This document shows, piece by piece, positions 8,189 through 17,228 of a stretch of 43,294 nt of DNA (within the stretch, counting starts at the first letter, position 1; every line of letters starts with the position of its first letter). This DNA is from Nitrosomonas halophila (GTDB lineage: Bacteria; Pseudomonadota; Gammaproteobacteria; Burkholderiales; Nitrosomonadaceae): NCBI RefSeq assembly GCF_900107165.1, contig NZ_FNOY01000022.1, positions 1 through 43,294 of the forward strand. Direction: 5' to 3'. Both the position numbers and the translations under genes were made by a program. Under the pieces are notes generated by a model. That model was not told where the DNA came from and searched no databases. It was given only the letters and a program-made list of their open reading frames with translations.

Positions 8189-9322
8189 TCAACACAATTC
8201 CGGCAGCAGTTCGCGGTAAACCTCGAGTGTTCGCTTGATCACGATGCGCTCATCGAATTCCCGCAAAACCTTTTCCCTGGCAGCCAGTCCTATACGCGAT
8301 GCGAACTCGCTATCGTCCTGTAAGCGAGCAATTGCGTTCGCCAATGCTAGCGCGTCGCGCACCGGAATCAGCAAACCATCTATACCATCTGTCACGACCT
8401 CGCGGCAGCCCGGCACGTCGGTCGTCACCAGAGGCAGCGCGCAAGCTGCTGCTTCGATTAATCCCTTGGGAAGGCCCTCGCGATAACTGGGTAATACCAC
8501 TATATCCACTGACTGATAAAGCGCAGGCATATCATCAACATGGCCAAGCCACTGTATCAGGCCGTTATCAACCCAGTTTCTCAGGGTTGTTTCAGGAACA
8601 GCCGCCGGATTGCCGGGATCAGGATCACCCGCCAACAAGCAGTCGACCTCGCGGCCGGCTGCTTGCAGCAATCCGGCAGCCTCGACATATTCGGCAATCC
8701 CCTTGTCCCAGAGCAGTCTCGCTGGCAAAAGCACACGCAAACGTTTATTGTTGCGCACCCCGCTCACGCGCTCAAAGCGCTGGCAATTGACTCCGGAACC
8801 AGGAATCAAACGAACACGTGCGGGACTTACCAAGCGTGCTTGCTTGAAAAGCAAGGCATCGTCTGGATTTTGCAGAATCAGGCGGGCATCGGCGCCATCC
8901 AGCGCCAGCCGCATCATGCCTTGCACAAGCGGCCGCAGAAAACGCGCCTTCAGATCATTGCTGGTGAATACATAGCCCATACCCGCCACTGCGTTCACCC
9001 GTGCCGACACACCCGACAGACGCGCAGCCAAAGATCCGTAGATTGCGCATTTGATCGTGAACCCGTGCACCAAGTCCACATGCTCATTCGCTATCAAACG
9101 CCGGAGCCAGAGTATCAATGCCACTTCACGCAATGGATTCAGGCTGCGCCGCTCCATTGGTGCAGGAATCCAGCGAAATCCAAGTGACCGCAAACGTTCG
9201 CCATAAGAGCCTGCCGGGGACACCAGAAGTACCTCGTGTCCGCTGTCACGCAAGGTCTGCGCCAATGAATAGCGAAAGTTGTAGAGATACCAGTCAGTGT
9301 TTGCAAATAGAATGATCTTCAA
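8189..9322 (-). CDS. Glycosyltransferase family 4 protein
   Basis: A 377-residue GT-B glycosyltransferase of the polysaccharide locus. The N-terminal domain starts MKIILFANTDWYLYNFR and the donor domain carries RLLWDKGIAEYVEAA near residue 205 and the canonical EX7E motif in EGLPKGLIEAA near 285, whose two Glu residues contact the donor phosphate and sugar. The start codon is TTG, supported by GAGGA about 8 nt upstream and by the strong N-terminal match to the family; there is no in-frame ATG that would keep the N-terminus. It has family A element copy 1 just beyond its 3' end and the deacetylase relic at its 5' side. The sugar specificity is unknown. Confidence 0.88.
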   Translation of the reverse strand: MKIILFANTDWYLYNFRYSLAQTLRDSGHEVLLVSPAGSYGERLRSLGFRWIPAPMERRSLNPLREVALILWLRRLIANEHVDLVHGFTIKCAIYGSLAARLSGVSARVNAVAGMGYVFTSNDLKARFLRPLVQGMMRLALDGADARLILQNPDDALLFKQARLVSPARVRLIPGSGVNCQRFERVSGVRNNKRLRVLLPARLLWDKGIAEYVEAAGLLQAAGREVDCLLAGDPDPGNPAAVPETTLRNWVDNGLIQWLGHVDDMPALYQSVDIVVLPSYREGLPKGLIEAAACALPLVTTDVPGCREVVTDGIDGLLIPVRDALALANAIARLQDDSEFASRIGLAAREKVLREFDERIVIKRTLEVYRELLPELC

Positions 9323-9352
9323 AGTTTATTCCTCACTTCACAATCGGCAACC

Positions 9353-9770
9353 TCATGCCCTGCTCATCACTTTCTTGACAAGCCTGATCACTTTTTCTTC
9401 TCCTGCCAATTTGCCTATTATTCGTGGTTCAAACCAGCGCCAGCCATCGCTCCGGCGGATAGGTATCCGTGGCACCGCATAGCGGGAAGTGTTGGTGACC
9501 GTAGCAACTTCACCACCGACAATGGTTGCCGTCTCACAATAGGCAGAAACCACCTGCCGGACCCGTTCGCTCCACAGTCCGCGAGGATAGGCAAAATCTG
9601 TTGGAATCATACCCAGCTCGGTCTAGAAACGCTTGGCTGCATGTGTCATTTCATCGGCTATTTTCTGATCAGGAAATTTGATCAGATCGGGATGGTTATG
9701 CGTATGCGAGCCGATGGAAATCAGAAAAACTCCAGGTCACCCAGCAATCATCTTTCATGCAATCCCCCTA
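9353..9770 (-). pseudogene. Broken polysaccharide deacetylase (NodB family) remnant
   Basis: The minus strand still encodes the C-terminal part of a NodB-type polysaccharide deacetylase: SIGSHTHNHPDL carries the metal-binding HxxxH-type motif, and further on come FAYPRGLW (the motif 3 region) and a basic C-terminus. An in-frame TAG at 9623-9625 separates these two motifs, and a further stop or frameshift lies near 9741. The N-terminal half with the catalytic TFDDG motif is absent. An 85-codon open frame from 9610 is therefore only a tail. An intact copy would have removed acetyl groups from the polysaccharide or its precursor; this strain seems to have lost it. Confidence 0.75.
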
Positions 9771-9844
9771 GATTGATAAAAGAACTTATCCGCTTCGGTC
9801 CAGACACAGCAGTCGTAAACTACTCAAGGATTTCATCAAACCAT

Positions 9845-10987
9845 CTATTCTGGTTTGTTAGCATTTGCAGTCTGCCAAACAGCTTGGTATGCCGAAACCA
9901 TTGACGCAAGCGAGAAACGTTCTTCGATTCGCATTCTTGCTGCACGTTTCCGTAAATTCCAAGCATCACTGTTATTTCGTTCAACAAGCGCTGATGAAAT
10001 GGCTGCAGCTAAAGCACTGGGTGTGTTGGCGGGAACCACCCAACCAGTATCTCCAACGATCAGCGCAGCATCACCCACATCCGTCGTCACACAGGGTGTA
10101 CCACAAGCCATGGCTTCCGCCAGCACATTGGGAAAACCTTCACTCACACTCGACATCACATGCAGATCCAGTGCGCTCATGACAGCAGGAATATCGGTTC
10201 GCGGCCCGGCAAGCAACACCGCCTCACCCAGGCTGTATTGCATGATCATGGCTTTCAATTCGGCATTTTCTGCGGTCATGCCCGGCCCAACAAGCAGTAG
10301 GCGTGCACCGGCCCAAGTCCGGCGAATCAAGGCAAACGCCGCCAACAGCGTATTGTGGTCCTTGAGTGGATGACAACGCGCGACATACCCCAGAAGCGGT
10401 ACATCCTCAGGAACACCTAACTCATCCCGAATTTTCTTGCCGCCAACCACATCCGGTGTAAAGTGTGACAGATCGCAGCCATTGCCGATCACCACCATCC
10501 GCGAGGAATCGTAACCCATGGCTGCATGAGTTTCCGTGGCCCGTTCAGCACAGCAGATAATTTTGTGTGGCATCCAGCGTGATAAATGCGCACAGATTTT
10601 TGCCACCATGATCGTACTGCGCCGGGATTTATCAGGCACCAGATCCGTATGGCGGATATTCCAAAGAATTGCCTGGTTCCCTGCCAAGCGGCCGATCATG
10701 CCACCCAGAAGATCAGCGTGATACATCCATGTCTGGATCACAGCCGGCCGTGCCTGACGGATCAGCTTCCACAATCGTAAAAAACCAGCTAGCGTAACCT
10801 TTCCTCTTGGCATGTCAAGCGTATGGACCCGCACGCCAGCAGCCGATAGCAATGGACCGTATTTTCCGGAATCTGTGAGGCAGATCACTTCATACTGCTC
10901 TGGGTTTTGAATACACAACCGATACAGCACAGATTCTGCACCGCCATTGCCGAGGGTAGTAATGATATGAAGTGTTGGAATATTCAT
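9845..10987 (-). CDS. Glycosyltransferase family 4 protein
   Basis: A 380-residue GT-B glycosyltransferase. The N-terminus MNIPTLHIITTLGNGGAE shows the glycine-rich loop common to EPS glycosyltransferases; LLGYVARCHPLKDHNTLLAA near residue 215 begins the donor half, and EGFPNVLAEAMACGTP near 290 is a textbook EX7E motif. It starts at an ATG and its 3' end is close to the deacetylase remnant. Upstream lies a 373-bp AT-rich gap, so it may have its own promoter rather than belonging to the transcript of the flippase group. It probably adds one sugar to the repeat unit; donor and acceptor are unknown. Confidence 0.88.
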   Translation of the reverse strand: MNIPTLHIITTLGNGGAESVLYRLCIQNPEQYEVICLTDSGKYGPLLSAAGVRVHTLDMPRGKVTLAGFLRLWKLIRQARPAVIQTWMYHADLLGGMIGRLAGNQAILWNIRHTDLVPDKSRRSTIMVAKICAHLSRWMPHKIICCAERATETHAAMGYDSSRMVVIGNGCDLSHFTPDVVGGKKIRDELGVPEDVPLLGYVARCHPLKDHNTLLAAFALIRRTWAGARLLLVGPGMTAENAELKAMIMQYSLGEAVLLAGPRTDIPAVMSALDLHVMSSVSEGFPNVLAEAMACGTPCVTTDVGDAALIVGDTGWVVPANTPSALAAAISSALVERNNSDAWNLRKRAARMRIEERFSLASMVSAYQAVWQTANANKPE

Positions 10988-11360
10988 AATTGGGGCTTAC
11001 TCAAAAAATATTTCTTACGATCGTTTGTGATTTAAAATTAACAGCCAATTGTTTTATAAAGAATATTATTTCTAACAATACGCGGTTTAATATGATTAAT
11101 TGAGCATGGGTGAGCTTGCGTTCAAATCAAGTGCAAGGGTTTCCGCATAATTTGTTCAAAAACCTTGCACTTAAACATTGATTTATACGATATTTCAATT
11201 CAGAAACAACAATTTATACTTTCTGAGCACGCTCTAATTGACTATTTTTTGGCTTGGGAGATTCTGGGCTTGCCCCTGCAATCGTTGTTAGAAAACAAAA
11301 AACACCCTCATTGAAATACGTGATTATTTATAAAGAATATTTCAATAATTTCCTCTCTGG
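10988..11360. other. AT-rich intergenic gap with an inverted repeat
   Basis: I see no gene in this 373-bp stretch, which is clearly richer in A and T than its surroundings. It includes a 10-bp inverted repeat, AAGTGCAAGG at 11129-11138 against CCTTGCACTT at 11163-11172. The arms bracket 24 nt and almost extend further with one missing base. It could be a 3' hairpin of the polymerase gene transcript or a relic of a lost gene. Confidence 0.45.
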
Positions 11361-12323
11361 CTAAATGACATTTAACCAAAACAACCACTGAAGAGCGGTA
11401 TATGCCACAAAAGCTGTCAGTATCAATGGCTTAATCCCACGATCTATTGTCAATACGCTCGAAACGAGAAAAGGGAACATGGTTGCGAGGAAGCGGGTTG
11501 AGTAGCCACCGGTAAAAAGATTTGTCGTAACCAGTGAAAGAATGACTGCGGAAATTGACTGTGCTTTGCTCAACGCATGTTTTTTTGCGTGCAAAATGAG
11601 CGCAATCAGTAATCCAGACCAAAATGAAATATACAAAAAAGTACTCGATTGATCCGGATAATGGACTCTGCGGTCCCCTAGAAGCGCCAGAATAATTTCC
11701 CGGAGAGGACCAATCAGCAGGGAAACAAAAACGCCCAAGCCAACAAAAAACCCTATCGCACCCAGCCCACTTTTGCCATGCCTGGCCATATATCGTTGAC
11801 CAAAATGCACACATGCATTGATCACAATGAATATCGATGCCGCAGTATGAAATAACAAAGCGATGCCAGCGAAAGCGTATGCCAGCGAAGATCGGCGTAC
11901 AAGAAACGCCGCCCCGAGGCAAGCAATCGCAAGTGCCGATCGAAACTGGGAAAAAGCAAGATCAATCACGAGCGGGTTGATCAACAACAACAAAGATAAT
12001 GTGCCATGCTGTTTCACTAGGTAAAGTGAAAAGACCGTGAGCAGGAAGGCCGAGATCGCGAGAAATATATAATCCAAAGGTATTTCCAGCTCATGCACCA
12101 GGAAGTGCACTGAGAAATGCCAGAGAAATTCGTGGATGAAATAATCGATCACACTTTCGAATTCACGGAATTCCAGAATCAATTTTCCATACAGGAAATA
12201 CTCATAGTAGACTTGTTTATCTCGGAATGCCTCGCCCCGCAGCGCCTCCCATGGAACGGACAGCATGGCTGCGACGAATATCAGCATGCATGCATACTGC
12301 AGACATGTCCTATTCACTCTCAT
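11361..12323 (-). CDS. EpsG/Wzy-like polysaccharide polymerase, membrane protein
   Basis: A strongly hydrophobic protein of about 320 residues with roughly nine to ten membrane segments, resembling the EpsG family of polysaccharide polymerases that link repeat units at the periplasmic face. The stretch LLLINPLVIDLAFSQFRSAL near residue 115-135 matches the family pattern in which polar residues precede an Arg-containing loop. I place the start at the ATG at 12323; an in-frame TTG at 12338 would add five residues and overlap the previous gene by 7 bp. It directly follows the glycosyltransferase ending at 12332, so it belongs to the flippase-transferase-polymerase transcript. It is more AT-rich than neighbouring genes, as is common for transferred polymerase genes. 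The assignment rests on topology and context more than on sequence identity. Confidence 0.7.
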   Translation of the reverse strand: MRVNRTCLQYACMLIFVAAMLSVPWEALRGEAFRDKQVYYEYFLYGKLILEFREFESVIDYFIHEFLWHFSVHFLVHELEIPLDYIFLAISAFLLTVFSLYLVKQHGTLSLLLLINPLVIDLAFSQFRSALAIACLGAAFLVRRSSLAYAFAGIALLFHTAASIFIVINACVHFGQRYMARHGKSGLGAIGFFVGLGVFVSLLIGPLREIILALLGDRRVHYPDQSSTFLYISFWSGLLIALILHAKKHALSKAQSISAVILSLVTTNLFTGGYSTRFLATMFPFLVSSVLTIDRGIKPLILTAFVAYTALQWLFWLNVI

Positions 12324-12331
12324 CGGCAGGC

Positions 12332-13456
12332 TCAGCAACAGACTGTGTTGTTGTTAAGGCCACCCTTAAATAATTCATCCTCATAGGCATCCAATATTTT
12401 GGACGGCGAGAATTCCTCCAAGCGATCATCGAAGTTGATTAATTTCGGTGCATCGAGATTCCTGACAATTGAACCGGCAAGTGCCTCAGCATCTCCAACC
12501 TGGACCAGATCCCCCCATTTACCATGCTCAAGAATCTCACTCGGGCCACTTTTACAATTGGTACTGACAACTCTTGTTCCGCATGCCATCGCCTGAAGCA
12601 ATACGCCAGGCAGACCTTCCCATGCCGATGACAATACAAATAACTGCGCACGCCTCATATACTGAAAGGGATTGTTTGCAAAGCCGGGCATGGATACACA
12701 ATCATCAAGACCAAGCGTCTTGACCAGCGCCTCTAGTTCATTGCGGCATTCCCCTTCACCAAGAATCACCAGTCTGGCAGCTTGTTTTTGCCTGACTCGC
12801 GCAAATGCGCGAATCAATGTCTTGTGGTCCTTGGCGGCTGTGAGCCTGCCAGCCGCAAGCACGATAGGCAAGCCATCCTCCCGGAACCATGGGTGCTCAG
12901 GTGGTTCCAGACTAAGTCCTCGAATGCGTTCACAGTCAATTGGGTTGTAGATAACGCGTACAGCATTTTGCGACACTCCAATACGCTCCGAAAGTGCGTG
13001 AGCCGATCCCTCCGAAACGGCAACAATGGAATCTGCAAACCGATATGTTTTTGTCATCATAAAGGGGAGCAAACGGGAGCGTCCCGTGCGATTTCTAATT
13101 ACTTCGTCACTCAGGGTGCTGCGTTCCGATACGACCAGACGCGTCCCGACGCCGCTCAGCTGCTTGGCAACTGCAGCGATCACGTTTGCATGCCCGAGTG
13201 CCGATAACATGGCCATCGGCCGAGATTGGCGAAGATATCGCATCAATGGCAGCAAACTCAATGCCACTCGACTTGAACCTAGATCGACTACCCGAACGTT
13301 AGCTGCCACTTCCTCGAGATACGGCCCCACTGCTTGCGCAAGGACAAGATCTGTCCTGAACCCTCGTGCTGCAAACCCATTTGCCAGCGTGACCATAACG
13401 CGCTCCGCACCCCCTCCCCTCAAAGAGGGGAGGAAAATGGCAATATGTTTAGTCAT
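12332..13456 (-). CDS. Glycosyltransferase family 4 protein
   Basis: A 374-residue GT-B glycosyltransferase starting MTKHIAIFLPSLRGGGAERV, with the GGGAE loop typical of this branch. The donor half shows LAAGRLTAAKDHKTLIRAFA near residue 200. The EX7E-like motif reads EGLPGVLLQAMACG, with Gln at the second acidic position, a variant I believe is frequent in this subfamily. Its ATG overlaps the TGA of the flippase gene by 4 bp (ATGA), so translation is coupled; at its 3' end it nearly abuts the polymerase. Its place between flippase and polymerase genes supports a role in assembling the repeat unit. Confidence 0.88.
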   Translation of the reverse strand: MTKHIAIFLPSLRGGGAERVMVTLANGFAARGFRTDLVLAQAVGPYLEEVAANVRVVDLGSSRVALSLLPLMRYLRQSRPMAMLSALGHANVIAAVAKQLSGVGTRLVVSERSTLSDEVIRNRTGRSRLLPFMMTKTYRFADSIVAVSEGSAHALSERIGVSQNAVRVIYNPIDCERIRGLSLEPPEHPWFREDGLPIVLAAGRLTAAKDHKTLIRAFARVRQKQAARLVILGEGECRNELEALVKTLGLDDCVSMPGFANNPFQYMRRAQLFVLSSAWEGLPGVLLQAMACGTRVVSTNCKSGPSEILEHGKWGDLVQVGDAEALAGSIVRNLDAPKLINFDDRLEEFSPSKILDAYEDELFKGGLNNNTVCC

Positions 13457-14868
13457 GAGAAATATCTCCGTAAGACTTCGCTACGATACCCCCCGGCATC
13501 GATCGCGAGCACAGCACAGCCAAAAGTCACCACACCCAGGACAACCTGTCCCAATAGCACAAGCAGACCTGAATAAGCGAGTGTCGGTGACAGAACCAGG
13601 ACCATGAGAATGGTGGAAAGAAGTATCTTTAATGCATCCTGCCAAGGTAATGGCAACTGAAAATACTTTAGTGAAATCAAGCCGCTCAGCAATAACGCCA
13701 GGCCATAGGCAATGGCTGTCGCATAGGCCGCGCCTAATACACCAAATTCGGGGATGAGCAGGATATTGAGCACGAGATTGGTACCCGCCGCTGCAGCAAC
13801 AATCCAAGTCTGGATGATGGTCCTTCGACCTAGCTGAAAAGCAAGATCAAAATAATAGGCCCGGAAACCGGCAAAAAGCACCGATATTGCCACCCATGGA
13901 AGGAGGGATGCTGCTTGTTCACGGAAATCCGCACCCAGAACAATATCCGCGATATGACTCGAAAGCAGCATGAATCCTGCGATGGATGGCAAGCCAATAC
14001 TCAACAATAAAATTGCGTTTCGGCGCAGCTGCGCCTGTGCTGCTGCCACCCCATGCTGCTCGAGAGCACGCACTGCCAGCGGATATGCCGCCAGATTGAT
14101 CGTGCTCAATAAAATTATCAGCGTATGGCTACCAAGATCGTATGCCGCTGAATATAGCCCGGCAGCAGCTTCATCCAAAAAATATACAACCAGAAAGCGA
14201 TCCGAAGTGCTGATGATGTATCCAAGCGCGAATGTGGCAGTAAGCGGCATGCCATACTTCAGGAAACTCATAAACAACTGGTTAGATGGCTGGGTGAATG
14301 CCTTGGTCCATGGTTTCCACCCCCATATCAGACCGACGATGAGCAAAGCGGCAAGCATGCCAAGCAAGGGGCCAAATTCACCAAGCCCCCACATAACGAA
14401 GCAAACACCCAACACCAGCGCGCTTACGGCCTTTGTCGTTGCCACCGTACCGTAACGCCTGGGTTGCAGCGAGCTACGGGCTAGCTCCAGATTGAGCTCG
14501 ATCCATGCATGCATCCAGAGTAGCGGGATGGCAAGCGCAATCAGGTTTTTCCAGGTGGTCTCTGCCGACAGCAAAACAATGGTGGCGCCCAATAAACCAG
14601 TAAGAAAAACTATGCCAGCAAAAGCACACAAAAGAGTGCCCAGCACTGGATTCGGATTGGTGAGGTGCGACGGCAGAAATCGAAGCAATGAGGATCTGAG
14701 CCACTGGAAGAAAACGACATTGAAAAAGCTTATTCCAGCAATGACTAATGCATAGCGCCCGTATTCATCGGGATTGAGCAGGCGCGTGTAAATTGCAAGT
14801 GCGGCAAAATTCACCAGACCCGGGCCACCGCGTGCCAGCAGATAGGCGATACTATGTCTCAACAGCAT
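13453..14868 (-). CDS. Wzx-type polysaccharide flippase
   Basis: A 471-residue integral membrane protein with about 12-14 hydrophobic helices, matching the polysaccharide transport (PST/MATE-like) flippases that move lipid-linked repeat units across the cytoplasmic membrane. The N-terminus IAYLLARGGPGLVNFAALAI and the segment RLLNPDEYGRYALV (residues 30-45) are typical of Wzx and related proteins. It is the first gene of a minus-strand transcript followed by a coupled glycosyltransferase and the polymerase-like gene. With the polymerase and wza-wzc genes it indicates a Wzx/Wzy-dependent pathway. The start is an ATG at 14868, downstream (on the minus strand) of a 559-bp divergent intergenic region. 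Confidence 0.88.
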   Translation of the reverse strand: MLLRHSIAYLLARGGPGLVNFAALAIYTRLLNPDEYGRYALVIAGISFFNVVFFQWLRSSLLRFLPSHLTNPNPVLGTLLCAFAGIVFLTGLLGATIVLLSAETTWKNLIALAIPLLWMHAWIELNLELARSSLQPRRYGTVATTKAVSALVLGVCFVMWGLGEFGPLLGMLAALLIVGLIWGWKPWTKAFTQPSNQLFMSFLKYGMPLTATFALGYIISTSDRFLVVYFLDEAAAGLYSAAYDLGSHTLIILLSTINLAAYPLAVRALEQHGVAAAQAQLRRNAILLLSIGLPSIAGFMLLSSHIADIVLGADFREQAASLLPWVAISVLFAGFRAYYFDLAFQLGRRTIIQTWIVAAAAGTNLVLNILLIPEFGVLGAAYATAIAYGLALLLSGLISLKYFQLPLPWQDALKILLSTILMVLVLSPTLAYSGLLVLLGQVVLGVVTFGCAVLAIDAGGYRSEVLRRYFS

Positions 14869-15427
14869 TGGCGTCTAGGTCGTAATGAGATTTATCTGGA
14901 TAAGCAGTGCGGTTAGTATCAGCCATCCGTCACCAGCCATGTAACAAGTAGTCGAACACGCAACAGATCCTGATTGCAAATGCTGACGATTCGACTATAG
15001 CCATTTCCGGTTCGGAACATTCCGGTGAAGATAGCTGTTTTTGCCCTACTATTCACCGCTTGTAAAACCCTGTATTTGTTGCACCATATATCTTGAAGGG
15101 CGTGCAAGGTATGGCGCAGAGATGATCCTGACTTCCTCAGTTGGGTACTTGCTGGAAAATGAGCATCATCAGCTACTGAATATTTTCTTAAAGCAAACTT
15201 CAATCTTTGAATACATTGGCTTCGGTGCAGTTTGCAGTTTGCCCGGCACCTGCAAAAACCGAGCATTCCATTCCACACAACTGAGAAATCCAGCATGCAA
15301 AATATACCGCCATCCACACACAAGCCCTTCCATAATAACCAGATACAGGTTGACTATTCACACTGTGATTCTGCATATTTTTTGGGCAGATGTATCCCGC
15401 TTTGATTGCAATTACGGAAAATCGAGA
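14869..15427. other. Divergent intergenic region between flippase group and wzb-wza-wzc
   Basis: This 559-bp stretch separates the minus-strand flippase transcript from the plus-strand export genes and probably carries both promoters. Apart from the promoter-like motif listed separately, I recognise no gene; the open frame that extends wzb upstream to 15041 has no conserved sequence. Confidence 0.5.
15350..15379 (+). promoter_or_regulatory. Possible sigma-70 promoter for wzb-wza-wzc
   Basis: TTGACT (15350-15355) and CATATT (15374-15379) are separated by 18 bp, 48 bp upstream of the proposed wzb start. The spacer contains the symmetric TCACAcTGTGA, which could be an operator. This is a by-eye match to the consensus only. 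Confidence 0.35.
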
Positions 15428-15868
15428 TTGTTCAGCAAAATACTAATGGTTTGTGTCGGCAATATCTGCAGAAGTCCGATGGCTGAGGGAATCCTGAAAC
15501 ATGCTTTGGATGAAAAAGGCAAAACCGGCTATTTCGTCGACTCTGCTGGATTGGGTGCGTTGACGGAACAGCCCGCTGATCCAAATGCCTGTCAGCTCTT
15601 GCTGCAAAAAGGAATAGATATTTCCGCCCACCGCGCCCGTCAAATATCGAGTGACATGATACACAGCGCCGATCTCATTCTGGTAATGGAAGCATGGCAA
15701 AAAACTGCGATTGAAACTCGCGCACTCAGCGCGAAGGGTAAAGTGTTTCGCCTGGGGAAATGGGGAAAATTTGATATTAACGACCCCTACCAGAAAGAAT
15801 TATCGGTTTTCATTCAGTCGATGACACTTATCGAACAGGGTGTAACGCAATGGGTCGAGAAATTGTAA
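15428..15868 (+). CDS. wzb: Low-molecular-weight protein tyrosine phosphatase (Wzb type)
   Basis: A 146-residue phosphatase that would remove phosphate from the tyrosine tail of the co-encoded kinase Wzc and so control polysaccharide export. The active-site loop CVGNICRS (CX5R(S/T), Cys9 and Arg15) lies at the N-terminus, and the Asp of DPYQKE near residue 118 is the expected general acid. I place the start at TTG 15428, giving LFSKILMVCVGN, because family members usually have 6-8 residues before the catalytic loop; an ATG at 15446 would leave only one residue before the Val-Cys and is less likely. It is followed by wza and wzc on the same strand. Confidence 0.9.
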   Translation: MFSKILMVCVGNICRSPMAEGILKHALDEKGKTGYFVDSAGLGALTEQPADPNACQLLLQKGIDISAHRARQISSDMIHSADLILVMEAWQKTAIETRALSAKGKVFRLGKWGKFDINDPYQKELSVFIQSMTLIEQGVTQWVEKL

Positions 15869-15959
15869 CCCCTGGACAGTGCAATTTGCATTCAATTCCA
15901 TCGGTCTGCTCAAACTGCCATTAAATGATTTGTCATAAAGAGCCTCTCTTCTATCCAGT

Positions 15960-17180
15960 ATGAATTTACGGCAAGCAAGAACCTATCTTTGCATCCTGGC
16001 CTTATGCCAGGCGGCTGCCTGCACGATCGTGCCTGGGCAGCATGTAAGGCAATTCGCCAGGCAATCCAGCGTGAAAATGCCGACCAAGGAAAATGATGAG
16101 GTCATTCTCAAGAAACTCAACATCCAGACCATCAATGCCGAGCTGATCATCGAGCTCGAAAAGAACCACAGTAATTTCAGTCTTGCCCCCGACAATGTTG
16201 CCAACCACTATTTCGATTACCGAATCGGTTCGAAAACCGTCAAGGGGGTGCCTACTGAGGATGAACCTTACACACAATATCGAGTCGGCCCACGGGATAT
16301 TCTCAACATTACTGTATGGGATCATCCTGAACTGACCATCCCGGCTGGCCAGTTCCGTTCAGCCGAGGCGGCAGGCAATGTTGTCGGTGAGGACGGCACG
16401 TTTTTCTACCCCTATGTCGGTATCGTCCAGGCAGCAGGCCGCACAGTCGAAGAAATTCGCGAAGAATTGACCCGGCGACTATCGAAATACATAGAGTTTG
16501 TACAGCTGGATGTCAGGGTGGCCGCCTATCGCAGCCAGCGGGTGTATGTGGTGGGGGAAGTCACACAACCCGGCATTCAACTGGTCAAAGATATTCCGCT
16601 GACCGTACTGGAAGCGATCAACAATGCCGGCGGCGTGAATCATGAGGCCGATTTGCGTAATATCACACTGACTCGCGACAAGAAAACCTACAGTATCAAT
16701 TTGCTTAACCTCTATGAAGGTGGCGATATCACCCAGAATGTATTGCTTCAACATGGGGATGTGCTGAATGTGCCCGATAGCGCGTTGAATAAGGTGTTCG
16801 TGTTGGGCGAAACCAACTTCCGGGTCCTGGGCGGCGCGGGAATGGGCCGTTCACGCAGCCTCGTCATGCACAAGGCGCGCATGACTCTGACCGAAGCGCT
16901 CAGCGAGGCAGGTGGGCTTGACCAGGAAACTTCCGATGCAGCCAGAATCTTTGTTTTCCGCGGAGGACTGGGCAAACCGGAGATCTATCACCTGGACGCA
17001 AAATCGCCTGACGCCCTGCTGCTGGCAGACCGTTTCCCGCTCCAACCGCGAGATGTCATCTACGTTGACCGGGCCGAAGGCATACGCTGGAATCAGATTA
17101 TTGGACAAATACAGCCTACGATCAATCTGTTGAATGCTTTCGATGGCGCACTTAGAGTCCAGCCCTTCCTGAAACAGTAA
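15960..17180 (+). CDS. wza: Wza-like outer-membrane polysaccharide export lipoprotein
   Basis: A 406-residue outer-membrane lipoprotein expected to form the octameric channel for the polysaccharide. The signal peptide ends in a lipobox, QAAAC with the acylated Cys at residue 21. The polysaccharide export (PES) domain begins around residue 105 with YRVGPRDILNITVWDHPEL, followed by SLBB-type repeats such as RVYVVGEVTQPG near 195 and KVFVLGETNFRV near 280. The C-terminus contains the usual amphipathic helix region. It lies between wzb and wzc, 91 bp and 48 bp apart, in the common export operon order. Confidence 0.92.
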   Translation: MNLRQARTYLCILALCQAAACTIVPGQHVRQFARQSSVKMPTKENDEVILKKLNIQTINAELIIELEKNHSNFSLAPDNVANHYFDYRIGSKTVKGVPTEDEPYTQYRVGPRDILNITVWDHPELTIPAGQFRSAEAAGNVVGEDGTFFYPYVGIVQAAGRTVEEIREELTRRLSKYIEFVQLDVRVAAYRSQRVYVVGEVTQPGIQLVKDIPLTVLEAINNAGGVNHEADLRNITLTRDKKTYSINLLNLYEGGDITQNVLLQHGDVLNVPDSALNKVFVLGETNFRVLGGAGMGRSRSLVMHKARMTLTEALSEAGGLDQETSDAARIFVFRGGLGKPEIYHLDAKSPDALLLADRFPLQPRDVIYVDRAEGIRWNQIIGQIQPTINLLNAFDGALRVQPFLKQ

Positions 17181-17228
17181 TTACTGATCCTGAATAGAAA
17201 ACATAGCCATTCAAATGAAGTTAGTTCA

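Noticed and set aside
15220..15240. Possible sigma-54 site upstream of wzb
   Set aside because: The GG and GC dinucleotides are not 10 bp apart as the -24/-12 consensus requires.
15041..15427. Upstream extension of the wzb frame (would give 275 residues)
   Set aside because: The family has only a few residues before the catalytic CX5R loop, and the extension has no conserved sequence.
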